Source: Synergistaceae bacterium (GTDB lineage: Bacteria; Synergistota; Synergistia; Synergistales; Aminobacteriaceae). From it: DNA of 64,000 nt. The notes under the pieces are model-generated. The model worked only from the letters and a program-made list of their open reading frames with translations. It made no database searches and was not told the origin of the DNA. Position 1 is the stretch's first letter, and the number at the start of each line of letters is the position of its first letter. Below are positions 16,306 through 24,951 of this stretch, piece by piece. A program made the translations under genes and the position numbers. The stretch spans positions 34,521 through 98,520 of the forward strand of contig JAAYLU010000065.1 of the NCBI GenBank assembly GCA_012521675.1, written 5' to 3'.

Positions 16306-19032
16306 TTACTTTCCGAGTGCTGCCAGCACCTTCTCCGGAAGTGCGGGCAGCCTGGTCACACGGGCGCCGCAGGCGTTGTAGATCGCGTTGATGATGGCAG
16401 CGTGCGGGCTGGTGAGCGGAAGCTCTCCGATCCCGGCCGCTCCGTGCGGTCCGTCCTCGCGGTGCTCCTCGAAGTAGATAAGCTCTATGTCGTCCGGGAT
16501 GTCCTTGATGTATGGGAATCCCGCGCCCGGCATGGTGGAGTGCTTCTCAATATCCTCGTAGTCCTCCGTCAGGGCCAGGCCAATTCCCTGCGCCAGACCG
16601 CCGTAGTTCTGTCCGTCGACGACCAGGCGGTTGTTGATCTTGCCGCAGTCGCACATCAGGGTCATCCTGTCGACCTCGGTCTTGCCGGTATCGGTGTCGA
16701 CTGTGACCTCGGACATGAAGACGCCGTACATGTAGATCACGAACGGCGAGCCCTGGCCGTCCTCGGGGCCGCAGGCGACCCCGGCGACGGCGGACCACTT
16801 GCCGGCAAAGGAGGTCGGCTTGCCCGCTGCGACCAGCTCGTCGTAGGTCATGTAGCCGCCGCCCGGCTTGGCCGTCTCCTTCAGCAGGGTCTCGCAGGCC
16901 ACGCGGATCGCGTTGCCGGTCATGACCTGGGAGCGAGACCCGCCCGCGGGGCCGGAGTTCGGGCACTTGGCGGTGTTGGGCCAGGTGAATCTGAGCTTCT
17001 CCGGGGCCACGCCCATCGGACGAAGCGCCTCGTGCGCGGTGCCGATCGCACCCATGTCCGCGCCCTGCCCGTGGTCCTCCCATGCGGTGCATACCGTGAA
17101 GGTGCCATCCGGGTTCATGTCGATGCGGGCCTCCGAGCCGTCCGGGCCGTCGAGGCCGCAGCCGTAGACTCCGACCGACAGGCCGACGCCCTTCTTGAAG
17201 CGGCTGGTCGATCCCTCCGTCGCGCGCTTCTTGGCCAGCTCGTACTTGGGCTTGAGCGCCTCGAACATCTTGGGCAGGCTGTAGGACTCGGGGGCCTGTC
17301 CGGTCGGGTTGGTGCTTCCCGGGCGGTATACGTTCTTGTAGCGCAGGTCGAACGGGTCCATGCCGAGCTTCTCGGCCAGTTCGTCCATCAGCACCTCGGA
17401 GGAGAAGAGCGATTGCGGCGAGCCGTAGGCGCGGAAGGCCGAGCCCCAGGCGTGGTTGGTGCAGACAGTGCGCCCCTCCCCGCGGATGTTCGGGATGTCG
17501 TAGCCGGCGCCCATGAACTGGGTGCCGCGAAGAGTGACCAGATCGCCGAACTCCGAGTAGGGCCCGTGGTCGACCGCGAAGTCAGTCTCCATGGCCAGCA
17601 GCTTGCCCTCCTTGTCGGCGGCGAACTTCATGTTGACGAAGAAGGGGGATCTCTTGCCCGTGTACTGCTGCTGCTGCGTCCAGGTGTAGTTCAGGGCGAC
17701 CGGGTGTCCGGTGGCCAGGGCGGCCGCTCCGACAAGCGCCTCCATCGTCGGGCTGAACTTGTAGCCGAAGGTGCCGCCTGCCGGGTTGGTCACCAGCACA
17801 AGTTTCTCCGGCTCGACCCCGAGGCCGGGGGCGATCATGGCAAGATGCAGATGCACTCCGATGGACTTGGAGTGGATTACAAGCCTGCCTTCGTGGTCTG
17901 TGTAGGCGAAGCCCACGTCCGGCTCTATCGGCATGTGAGGCTGGCGTCCGACGTAGAAGTCGTCCTCGACGGTTACGACGTCGGAACGAGCGAATATCGG
18001 AGCGGTGTCCTCGCCCTTCTTGATCTTCTGAGTGTAGTATATGTTCGGAGTTCCCGGATGGATCTCGATGGCGTCGTCGGCCATCGCCTCGGGGGCGCTC
18101 ATGTAGGCCGGGAGCACCTCGAGGTCGAGTTTGACCTTCTCCGCCGCCGCGACGGCGTTCGGGTAGGTATCCGCGCAGACTATCGCCACCGCATCGCCGT
18201 ACTGGAAGACCTTCTCGTCGCAGAGGATCGGGCGGTCCCATCCGTCGCCCAGGTTGGTCGGGAAGGTGATGAGGCCCGTAATGCGGTTTTTGCCCTTGAT
18301 GTCCTTGTGGGTTACGATCTTGTAGACGCCCGGCATCTTCTCCGCCTCCGAGGTGTCGATCCCCTTGATGTTGGCGTGAGACACCTTGGCCTGCACCAGA
18401 GCTGCGTGAAGAGTCTTCTTCGGCATCTTCAGGATAAGGTCTGCACCGTAATCGAGAGTGCCGGTGACTTTGGCCACGGCCGTCGGGCGCGGGTACTTGC
18501 TGCCCCAGATCCGTCCGTCCTCCGGCATCACGAAGTCCAGCTCCTTCTCGTCCATCTCGCCTCTGAGCACCTTGGCCGCGTCCATCACCGCGTCGACGAT
18601 GGGTATGTAACCGGTACAGCGGCAGGCGTTGCGGTTGAGTTGGAACCAGTCGCGCACCTCTTCGCGGGTCGGGTTGGGGTTGGTGTCCAGCAGTGCCTTA
18701 GTGGAGACGATGAAGCCCGGAATGCAGAAGCCGCACTGGGCTGCCCCGTGCTTGATGAAAGCCTTCTGGATCGGGTGCAGGTTGTCCGGGGTGCCAATTC
18801 CCTCAACTGTGACTATGTTAGCCCTCTCGGGGAGGCGGGACATCTTGTACACGCACGTGCGGGTTACCTTGCCATCCAGCAGGACGTTGCACGAGCCGCA
18901 GTGCCCCTGACCGCAGCCCACCTTGACGCCCGTCAGGCCGAGCTGCTCGCGAAGCACCGTGGAGAGAACAGCATCGTCCTCGACCACGATATTGCGCTCG
19001 GCGCCGTTGACAAAAAACACCTTCTGAATCAT
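16306..19032 (-). CDS. Aldehyde oxidoreductase (Mop-type molybdenum hydroxylase), paralogue 2
   Basis: 908 aa, essentially the length of Desulfovibrio gigas Mop (907). [2Fe-2S] domains: CGQGHCGSC ... TC and CGFCIPGF ... CRCTGY. The large Mo domain shows FGYKFSP, AFRAYGSPQ (Arg and Tyr of the substrate pocket) and GAAGIGELPLTSP with the catalytic Glu, all close to Mop. It oxidises aldehydes to acids, probably passing electrons to a ferredoxin- or flavodoxin-like partner. The start is ATG 19032 with AAAGGAG upstream; the open frame runs 71 codons further but without a ribosome site. A leader of about 290 nt with alternative hairpins precedes it. Confidence 0.93.
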   Translation of the reverse strand: MIQKVFFVNGAERNIVVEDDAVLSTVLREQLGLTGVKVGCGQGHCGSCNVLLDGKVTRTCVYKMSRLPERANIVTVEGIGTPDNLHPIQKAFIKHGAAQCGFCIPGFIVSTKALLDTNPNPTREEVRDWFQLNRNACRCTGYIPIVDAVMDAAKVLRGEMDEKELDFVMPEDGRIWGSKYPRPTAVAKVTGTLDYGADLILKMPKKTLHAALVQAKVSHANIKGIDTSEAEKMPGVYKIVTHKDIKGKNRITGLITFPTNLGDGWDRPILCDEKVFQYGDAVAIVCADTYPNAVAAAEKVKLDLEVLPAYMSAPEAMADDAIEIHPGTPNIYYTQKIKKGEDTAPIFARSDVVTVEDDFYVGRQPHMPIEPDVGFAYTDHEGRLVIHSKSIGVHLHLAMIAPGLGVEPEKLVLVTNPAGGTFGYKFSPTMEALVGAAALATGHPVALNYTWTQQQQYTGKRSPFFVNMKFAADKEGKLLAMETDFAVDHGPYSEFGDLVTLRGTQFMGAGYDIPNIRGEGRTVCTNHAWGSAFRAYGSPQSLFSSEVLMDELAEKLGMDPFDLRYKNVYRPGSTNPTGQAPESYSLPKMFEALKPKYELAKKRATEGSTSRFKKGVGLSVGVYGCGLDGPDGSEARIDMNPDGTFTVCTAWEDHGQGADMGAIGTAHEALRPMGVAPEKLRFTWPNTAKCPNSGPAGGSRSQVMTGNAIRVACETLLKETAKPGGGYMTYDELVAAGKPTSFAGKWSAVAGVACGPEDGQGSPFVIYMYGVFMSEVTVDTDTGKTEVDRMTLMCDCGKINNRLVVDGQNYGGLAQGIGLALTEDYEDIEKHSTMPGAGFPYIKDIPDDIELIYFEEHREDGPHGAAGIGELPLTSPHAAIINAIYNACGARVTRLPALPEKVLAALGK

Positions 19033-19173
19033 CCTGTTTCCAGCTCCTTTCGATTTACGGACACGATATGCGGGTGAGCGCTGTGCAGCTACGCTCTTCA
19101 GTCCCGTTCCGAAAGCCTGGTGAAACGAATTATCCCTCCCGTCCCTCCTCCTTTCGTCGTCTTGACAAATAAA

Positions 19174-19225
19174 CGCCGCCCTCCGCGCAAGGAGGACGGC
19201 GTGCGCCGTATTCTGGACCTCCTTG
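19174..19225 (-). promoter_or_regulatory. Candidate attenuator in the leader of aldehyde oxidoreductase 2
   Basis: Read on the minus strand, CAAGGAGG (19225-19218) can pair with an upstream CTCCTT or with a downstream CCTCCTTG. The latter is one arm of a strong hairpin CGCCGTCCTCC/GGAGGGCGGCG followed by GTTTATTTG. The mutually exclusive pairings have the form of an antiterminator/terminator switch. No ligand is suggested by the sequence. Confidence 0.45.
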
Positions 19226-19327
19226 CCAAAACGAAGGAGTAACATGCTCCGGTCACTGAATGGAACCGGATCCCGTATTCCGACAAAATTAGTCGGCTAT
19301 TTTCTGAAAACCAGCCTTTGCCCGTCT

Positions 19328-19333
19328 ATTATA
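19328..19333 (-). promoter_or_regulatory. -10 box of the aldehyde oxidoreductase 2 promoter
   Basis: A perfect TATAAT on the minus strand, about 295 nt before ATG 19032 and downstream of the ferritin-like gene's terminator. The -35 (TTTTCC at 17 bases) is weak. Confidence 0.5.
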
Positions 19334-19371
19334 AGGCATAAACCCGTCGAGGAAAACACAAGCTCCGGCGT

Positions 19372-19403
19372 AAAAAAAGACCGCCCCTGCCGCGGGGGCG
19401 GTC
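19372..19403 (-). terminator. Intrinsic terminator of the ferritin-like gene
   Basis: On the minus strand GACCGCCCC/GGGGCGGTC (with a short GC-rich loop) is followed by seven T, eight bases after the stop at 19412. Confidence 0.9.
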
Positions 19404-19411
19404 ACGGATCG

Positions 19412-19858
19412 CTACCAGGCCTCGGCGAAGGCCGCGTTCGTGTAGATGTCCTCCAGCCTGGACTTGTGCCCCTGCTCCATCGTCGCCAGCTGCAGGAAGG
19501 CCTCCTTCTGCTCGGCTGTCTCGCTCATGTCGGCGAAGGAGCGGTACAGCTCCATCGCCTCCTGCTCCTTTTTCATGGCCAGAGCGATGGCGTCCTTGAA
19601 CGCGATATCGGTCGACAGGGTCTGAAGCTCCACTGTCTCCGAGACCTTGTAGTCGTCCGGCGCCTTGAAGTTCATTTTTCTACCCTTGTCCGCAAGGTAC
19701 CCTTCAAGAAGAAGCTTGTGATCAACCTCCTCCTCCGCAAGCTCTTCGAAAGTGTCCTTGAGCACGGCGTCTGTCACTTTCGCGGCCGCGTCCTTGTAGA
19801 ACTCGTAGGCCTCTACCTCGCTCTCTATCGCCATCCTTAGTATCTTCTCGTACTCCAT
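19412..19858 (-). CDS. Ferritin-like/rubrerythrin-domain protein
   Basis: 148 aa, four-helix diiron fold. The E...EAYEFYKDAA motif near residue 14, EELAEEEVDHKLLLEGYL near 40, KKEQEAMELYRSF near 97 and EQGHKSRLEDIY near 128 supply the Glu/His iron ligands. There is no rubredoxin domain. The start is ATG 19858 with GAGGAGG upstream, rather than the in-frame start 23 codons earlier. Expected role: oxygen/peroxide protection or iron handling in an anaerobe. Single gene, divergent from the NRAMP gene. Confidence 0.85.
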   Translation of the reverse strand: MEYEKILRMAIESEVEAYEFYKDAAAKVTDAVLKDTFEELAEEEVDHKLLLEGYLADKGRKMNFKAPDDYKVSETVELQTLSTDIAFKDAIALAMKKEQEAMELYRSFADMSETAEQKEAFLQLATMEQGHKSRLEDIYTNAAFAEAW

Positions 19859-20061
19859 GATTATCGCCTCCTCGGGAAAAATTGCACTCGTCCGGTGGAA
19901 ACAAAATTGCCCGGCTCCGTGCAGCAAATATATCTCATGCGCCGATTATGTCAATGGAGCAGGCACGCGTACGCGCCGTGCGAGCTTTTCGATTTGATAC
20001 TGGATACTGTATCCGTTCTTTTTCTCTTTTATCTCGATGCATAAAAAAGGCGTTGCTCGTG

Positions 20062-20067
20062 TATAAT
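20062..20067 (+). promoter_or_regulatory. -10 box of the 5-oxoproline operon promoter
   Basis: A perfect TATAAT about 50 nt before the transporter ATG. No good -35 is visible at 17-18 bases, so activation by a regulator is possible. Confidence 0.5.
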
Positions 20068-20116
20068 AGTATTCGTGCAGCAAAGCATCTGAATAATCAG
20101 TAAAGGAGAGGTGTTC

Positions 20117-21352
20117 ATGTCGGAACTGGAAAAGACTCAGGTGAGGAGCAGAAGCGAGACGTTGAGCATTCTTTTGGGAGCTGCGTTTCTAATGGCGACC
20201 TCGGCCATAGGCCCGGGGTTTCTGACGCAGACGATATCGTTTACGAACGAGCTGAAGACGGTCTTCTCGTTCGCAATACTTCTGTCGATTCTGATCGACA
20301 TAGTGGTTCAGCTTAACATCTGGCGAGTGCTCGCGGTCTCGGGCATGAGGGGGCAGGACGTGGCGAACAAGGTCATGCCTGGGCTTGGCTACTTCCTGGG
20401 CTTCGCAGTGGCGCTGGGCGGGCTGGCGTTCAACGTCGGCAACGTCGGCGGAGCGGCGCTGGGATTCGAGGTCCTCTTCGGGACCGAGCAGATGGTGGGC
20501 GCGTTCATCAGCGCAGGCATAGCCATCGCGATCTTCCTGTGGAAGGATCTGGGCAAGGCGATGGACAAGTTCACTCAGATCCTCGGAATCCTTATGCTGA
20601 TCCTCGTGTTCTACATCGTCTTCGTGACCAAGCCTCCGGTTATGGAGACGGTTTACGAGATGGTACGCCCGTTCAGCAGCGTGGATCTGCTCAAGGAGTA
20701 CAAGTGGCTCGTGGTGCTCACATTGGTCGGCGGCACCGTGGGCGGCTACATCTCCTTCTCGGGCGCGCACAGAATAATCGATGCGGGTATTGTCGGCGAG
20801 GAGCATCTGGGAGAGATCACGAGAGGCTCCGTGAACGGGATCATGATAACGGGCGTTATGCGCTACCTGCTCTTCCTGGCCTTCCTCGGGGTGGTGCTGA
20901 CCGGTACGGTTATCGACATGTCGAACCCGGTGGCCTCGGCCTTCCAGATAGGCGCGGGCGCGCTCGGATACCGCATAGCGGGCGTAGTCCTCTGGGCCGC
21001 GGCGATCACCTCGGTGGTCGGCGCCTCCTACACGTCCGTCTCCTTCCTGCGCACTCTGTTCAAGTTCGTGGACAACTACTACCGCTTCTGGATCATAGGC
21101 TTCATCCTGGCGTCCACGTCCATCCTCGCGACGGTCGGCCGCCCGGTCGCCCTTCTGATAGTGGCGGGCTCTCTCAACGGGCTGATCCTTCCCCTGTCGC
21201 TGGGATGCGTCCTTCTGGCCGCCCACAACAAGAACATAATGAAGGACTACAGGCATCCGATCTGGATGTCGGCCCTCGGCTGGGTGATAGTGGTCTTCAC
21301 CGCGTGGATGGGCTTCAACTCCTTCACGGGCATAGTGCAGCTCTTTAAATAA
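20117..21352 (+). CDS. NRAMP-superfamily transporter, YcsG type
   Basis: 411 aa, about eleven membrane helices. GPGFLTQTISF at the first helix is the NRAMP pattern. The usual DPGN metal-binding motif is replaced by a GPG version, as in members linked to oxoprolinase genes (B. subtilis ycsG). The start is ATG 20117 with AAAGGAG upstream; an in-frame GTG lies two codons earlier. As first gene of a unit with pxpB, pxpC, pxpA and ycsI, it probably imports 5-oxoproline or a related compound rather than metal (inference). Confidence 0.85.
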   Translation: MSELEKTQVRSRSETLSILLGAAFLMATSAIGPGFLTQTISFTNELKTVFSFAILLSILIDIVVQLNIWRVLAVSGMRGQDVANKVMPGLGYFLGFAVALGGLAFNVGNVGGAALGFEVLFGTEQMVGAFISAGIAIAIFLWKDLGKAMDKFTQILGILMLILVFYIVFVTKPPVMETVYEMVRPFSSVDLLKEYKWLVVLTLVGGTVGGYISFSGAHRIIDAGIVGEEHLGEITRGSVNGIMITGVMRYLLFLAFLGVVLTGTVIDMSNPVASAFQIGAGALGYRIAGVVLWAAAITSVVGASYTSVSFLRTLFKFVDNYYRFWIIGFILASTSILATVGRPVALLIVAGSLNGLILPLSLGCVLLAAHNKNIMKDYRHPIWMSALGWVIVVFTAWMGFNSFTGIVQLFK

Positions 21353-21398
21353 TCCTGCGATGGCAGGTTGACGTCAAGAGAAAGGAGGCGTTCGATGA

Positions 21399-22145
21399 TT
21401 GACTGACAGAGAATACCCGAGGCTGCTCGGCGCGGGCGACGGCTGCGTGGTCGTGGAGTATGGAGACTCCATCGACATGGAGGTCAACACGCGCGTCGCC
21501 GCGCTTGCGGCGTCGGTCAGGGAGGCGGAGCCGCCGGGATTTCTGGACGCCGTGCCGACCTACAGGTCGCTGGCGGTCTACTTCGACCCGGTGGTCGCCG
21601 ATGTCGACGCTCTTTATAGAAACCTGGAGAGGATGATGACCTCGTCCGGCGCGGGCGAGGGTGGTGCGAAGAGAAAGGTGGTAGTTGTACCGACCCTCTA
21701 CGGCGGGGAGCATGGGCCGGATCTGGGCAACGTCGCGGAGCACACGGGACTCCCGGAGGAGGAGGTCGTAAGACGTCACGCGGCCAACGACTGCTACTGC
21801 TACATGCTCGGGTTCACGCCGGGTTTCGCTTACCTCGGGGGGATGGACCAATCTCTCGAGACGCCCCGCCTCAAGAACCCGCGCGAGCTGATCCCGGCCG
21901 GGTCGGTAGGAATAGCCGGCAAGCAGACGGGCATCTACTCGATCGCCAGCCCCGGCGGGTGGCAGCTTATCGGCCGCACGCCCATGATGATGTTCGATCC
22001 CGGACGCGACCCCGCGATCTTCCTCGACGCGGGAATGTGGGTGCGCTTCCGCCCCGCGGACAGGGCGGAGTTCGACGAGATAGAGGCCGCTACGGCGTCT
22101 CGCTCGTATCAGCCGGAGATTCTTGAGGAGGAGGCATCATCATGA
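21399..22145 (+). CDS. pxpB: 5-oxoprolinase subunit B (KipI family)
   Basis: 248 aa. Family segments: SLAVYFDP near residue 58, HAANDCYCYMLGFTPGFAYLGG near 128, LKNPRELIPAGSVGIAGKQTGIY near 160, and SPGGWQLIGRTP near 190. With PxpA and PxpC it hydrolyses 5-oxoproline to glutamate with ATP. The start is a TTG at 21399, ten or so bases after AAAGGAGG; the ATG at 21395 is out of frame and meets a stop after three codons. Its stop overlaps pxpC (ATGA). Confidence 0.93.
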   Translation: MTDREYPRLLGAGDGCVVVEYGDSIDMEVNTRVAALAASVREAEPPGFLDAVPTYRSLAVYFDPVVADVDALYRNLERMMTSSGAGEGGAKRKVVVVPTLYGGEHGPDLGNVAEHTGLPEEEVVRRHAANDCYCYMLGFTPGFAYLGGMDQSLETPRLKNPRELIPAGSVGIAGKQTGIYSIASPGGWQLIGRTPMMMFDPGRDPAIFLDAGMWVRFRPADRAEFDEIEAATASRSYQPEILEEEASS

Positions 22146-23218
22146 CTGGTCCGGCGATCTTCTCGGTCCGGCTTCCGGGGATGCTTTCCACCGTGCAGGA
22201 CTCCGGTCGGTGGAGCTACCAGGGCAAGGGGATGCCGGTGGCCGGGGCAATGGACATGCAGTCGTACCGGCTTGGCAACATACTGGTCGGCAACGACGAG
22301 GAGGATGCGGCGCTCGAGGTCACCCTGATAGGGCCGACTCTCGATGTCGTCGAGGGAGAGTGCGTCGCGGCGGTCACGGGAGCGGAGCTGGGCTTTTCCG
22401 TCAACGGCAGGCCCGTGCCGAACTGGACCGTAGTGCCGCTGGCCGCGGGGGACGTGATAAGCTTCAGCGGGCCGGTGTCCGGCTGCAGGGCGTACCTCTG
22501 CGTATCCGGAGGCATAGACGTGCCTATTGTAATGGGAAGCCGTTCCACCTACACCCGCGCTTCGGTGGGAGGGCACGAGGGAAGGGCGCTGAGAAAGGGC
22601 GACGTGATCCGCTGCGCCGAGCCCGCTCCCCTGTGGAGACTGTGCGACGGGCTGGTCTGCCCCGAGGATCTGCGTCCCCCGAGGGATCCGGAAGCGCCCC
22701 TGAGGGTCATGCCCGGGCCGCAGGAGGACCACTTCACGGAGAAGGGCCTCGAGGCTTTCTACGGCTCCGAGTACCAGATCTCAAACAGCGCGGATCGAAT
22801 GGGATACCGCATGGAGGGGGAGAGCATAGAACACGCGGGAGGCGCGGACATAATCTCCGACGCCATCCCTCTCGGCGCGGTGCAGGTGCCGGGTCACGGA
22901 CAGCCCATAGTGATGCTTGCCGACCGTCAGACGACGGGCGGATACACGAAGATCGGAGTGGTCTGCACGGTTGACACAGCCGCCCTCTCGCAGCGGCTGC
23001 CCGGCGCGGGCGTCAAGTTCCGGAGGATCACTCTGGATGAGGCCGTCGAGCTTACGCGTACCGAGGCGAGGGCGCGGAGGGAGCTTCGCTCGCTGCGAGC
23101 CTCCTGGCGCTCGTTGTCTCGAGGCGCGACGTCGGCTTTCTACGGTGCGCGCACAAGCGGGGAGGCGATACTGCGCGTCGATGGAGAGGAGCACTCGGTC
23201 TCCTGGGAGGAGATCTAG
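22142..23218 (+). CDS. pxpC: 5-oxoprolinase subunit C (KipA family)
   Basis: 358 aa. The opening LPGMLSTVQDSGRWSYQGKGMPVAGAMD and YLCVSGGIDVP, MGSRSTYTRASVGG, ISDAIPLGAVQVPGHGQPIVMLADRQTTGGYTK segments are characteristic. It forms the ATP-dependent 5-oxoprolinase with PxpB and PxpA. The ATG overlaps the pxpB stop by 4 bp, and pxpA follows after 11 bp. Confidence 0.94.
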   Translation: MTGPAIFSVRLPGMLSTVQDSGRWSYQGKGMPVAGAMDMQSYRLGNILVGNDEEDAALEVTLIGPTLDVVEGECVAAVTGAELGFSVNGRPVPNWTVVPLAAGDVISFSGPVSGCRAYLCVSGGIDVPIVMGSRSTYTRASVGGHEGRALRKGDVIRCAEPAPLWRLCDGLVCPEDLRPPRDPEAPLRVMPGPQEDHFTEKGLEAFYGSEYQISNSADRMGYRMEGESIEHAGGADIISDAIPLGAVQVPGHGQPIVMLADRQTTGGYTKIGVVCTVDTAALSQRLPGAGVKFRRITLDEAVELTRTEARARRELRSLRASWRSLSRGATSAFYGARTSGEAILRVDGEEHSVSWEEI

Positions 23219-23229
23219 GAGGTGAAGTG

Positions 23230-24003
23230 ATGTTCAGGATCGACCTTAACAGCGATCTGGGGGAGAGCTTCGGACCGTGGTGCATGGGCATGGACCGAGA
23301 GGTCATGGAACACGTAAGCTCCGCGAACGTGGCCTGCGGATTTCACGCGGGCGACGCTCAAGTGATGCTGAAGACGGTGCAGGCGGCCAAGGAGGCTTCG
23401 GTCGCGGTGGGGGCCCATCCGGGCTTCCCGGACCTGCAGGGCTTCGGCCGAAGGACCATGGGCTGCTCGCCCGACGAGGTCTATGCGTTTGTCCTGTACC
23501 AGATAGGAGCCATGCAGGCTGTGTGCGCCGCCCACGACGTGCGCCTGCAGCATGTGAAGGCGCACGGGTCTATGTACAATCAGGCCGCGAAGGACCTCGC
23601 CATGGCCAAGGCGATAGCGAGCGCGACCCGCGACGCAGGAGGAAAGCTGGTCCTCATGGGGCTGGCCAACTCCCTCTTCGAGCAGGCGGCGGCGGAGGAG
23701 GGCGTACCCTACGCGGCCGAGGCGTTCGCCGACAGGGGCTACATGAACGACGGCTCCCTAGTGCCGAGGAACAAGCCCGGCGCCTTCATACACGACCCGG
23801 AGGAGGCCGCCGAGAGGATCGTGCGCCTGGTGAAGGAGGGAGTGGTTCGCTCCGCCGACGGGGTGGACATAAAGCTGAAGGCTCACTCCATCTGCCTGCA
23901 CGGAGACAACCCGTCCGCGGTGGACTTCGCCCGCAGGATTAAAAGCGCTCTGTTGACCAACGGTGTGGAGATCTGCAATATCAGGGAGGTGCTTGAGATA
24001 TGA
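23230..24003 (+). CDS. pxpA: 5-oxoprolinase subunit A (LamB/YcsF family)
   Basis: 257 aa. DLNSDLGESFGPW at the N-terminus, NVACGFHAGD near residue 36, VGAHPGFPDLQGFGRR near 60, HVKAHGSMYNQAA near 115 and SICLHGDNP near 220 are family hallmarks with metal-binding His/Asp residues. I chose ATG 23230 over the in-frame GTG just before it because GGAGG is then eight bases away. Its stop overlaps ycsI (ATGA). Catalytic subunit for 5-oxoproline hydrolysis to glutamate, feeding amino-acid fermentation. Confidence 0.94.
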   Translation: MFRIDLNSDLGESFGPWCMGMDREVMEHVSSANVACGFHAGDAQVMLKTVQAAKEASVAVGAHPGFPDLQGFGRRTMGCSPDEVYAFVLYQIGAMQAVCAAHDVRLQHVKAHGSMYNQAAKDLAMAKAIASATRDAGGKLVLMGLANSLFEQAAAEEGVPYAAEAFADRGYMNDGSLVPRNKPGAFIHDPEEAAERIVRLVKEGVVRSADGVDIKLKAHSICLHGDNPSAVDFARRIKSALLTNGVEICNIREVLEI

Positions 24004-24797
24004 GGGCTGCGGACTACGCGGACAGCTCGCCTCGCGAAGTGAGGCAGCTCATCAGGGAGGGCAAGTGGACCCTGCCGACCCCCGGGATGTGCAAGGGGCA
24101 CGTGCAGGGAAACCTGGTCGTGCTGCCGCGCGACCTGGCCTACGACTTCCTGGTCTTCGCCCAGAGAAACCCCAAGCCCTGCCCGATCCTGGACGTAACC
24201 GAGCCTGGCGACCCCGAGCCGAAGCTCGTGGCGCCGGGGGCGGATATCTCGACCGACATACCGAGATACCGGGTCTGGAAGGACGGGGAGTGCGTGGACG
24301 AGCCCACGGACGTCAAGAAGTACTGGCGGGACGACCTGGTAGGGTTTCTGCTAGGATGCTCCTTCTCCTTCGAGGGAGCCCTGCTGGAGGCGGGGATACC
24401 GGTGCGGCACATAGAGCAGAACAGGAACGTGCCGATGTACGTCACCAACATACAGTGCACGCCCGCCGGAGCTCTGAGGGGGCCGGTCGTCGTCAGCATG
24501 AGGCCGATCCCGGCGGCGATGGTCCCGAAGGCCGTGCTTTGCACCGGCCGTTTCCCGGCGGTGCACGGCGCTCCCATCCACATAGGGGACCCGTCGCAGA
24601 TAGGGATAAATGACATAAACAAGCCCGACCTGGGCGACGCAGTGGACATCAACCCCGGGGAGGTCCCCCTCTTCTGGGCGTGCGGATGCACCCCTCAGGC
24701 CGCCATCATGGCGGTGAAACCACCTTTCTGCATCACGCACATGCCCGGCCACATGTTCATCGCGGACCCGAAGGACGCCGACTACGCGGTTTTCTAG
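24000..24797 (+). CDS. Putative hydro-lyase/D-glutamate cyclase-like protein (YcsI, DUF1445)
   Basis: 265 aa. PTPGMCKGHVQGNLVVLP near residue 28, GCSFSFEGALLEAGIPVRH near 122, YVTNIQC near 148, and the C-terminal WACGCTPQAAIM and ITHMPGHMFIAD are the conserved blocks of the DUF1445 family. B. subtilis carries the homologue ycsI in the same operon as the oxoprolinase genes. It may interconvert D-glutamate and 5-oxo-D-proline as the mammalian relative does; this is an inference from homology. Last gene of the operon, followed by a strong terminator. Confidence 0.9.
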   Translation: MRAADYADSSPREVRQLIREGKWTLPTPGMCKGHVQGNLVVLPRDLAYDFLVFAQRNPKPCPILDVTEPGDPEPKLVAPGADISTDIPRYRVWKDGECVDEPTDVKKYWRDDLVGFLLGCSFSFEGALLEAGIPVRHIEQNRNVPMYVTNIQCTPAGALRGPVVVSMRPIPAAMVPKAVLCTGRFPAVHGAPIHIGDPSQIGINDINKPDLGDAVDINPGEVPLFWACGCTPQAAIMAVKPPFCITHMPGHMFIADPKDADYAVF

Positions 24798-24831
24798 ACC
24801 GACGAGGTGTTGCGGTTTGCGGCTACAGAAA

Positions 24832-24860
24832 AGGGGGCCTGGAAGAGGCCCCCTTTTTTT
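24832..24860 (+). terminator. Intrinsic terminator of the 5-oxoproline operon
   Basis: Perfect stem AGGGGGCCT/AGGCCCCCT with a GGAAG loop, running into seven T. Confidence 0.95.
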
Positions 24861-24885
24861 ATGGCATCTAGCAAGATAGGCTGAA

Positions 24886-24928
24886 CAGCTTGGATCCCTC
24901 CGTCGCTACGCTCCGTTCGGGATGACAA
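24886..24928. repeat. Dispersed TCATCCCGA-type repeat copy
   Basis: GGATCCCTCCGTCGCTACGC followed by TTCGGGATGACA matches in words and order the repeat copies near 11.2, 25.7 and 28.1-28.3 kb. It lies directly after the oxoproline operon terminator. Confidence 0.6.
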
Positions 24929-24951
24929 AAGAAAGCGATGTTAGTAGGATA

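Noticed and set aside
16402..19077. An 891-codon open frame on the plus strand, antisense to aldehyde oxidoreductase 2
   Set aside because: It mirrors the strongly conserved minus-strand enzyme and reads as Arg/Val/Leu/His-rich low-complexity protein with no ribosome site or motif. High GC keeps the opposite frame open.
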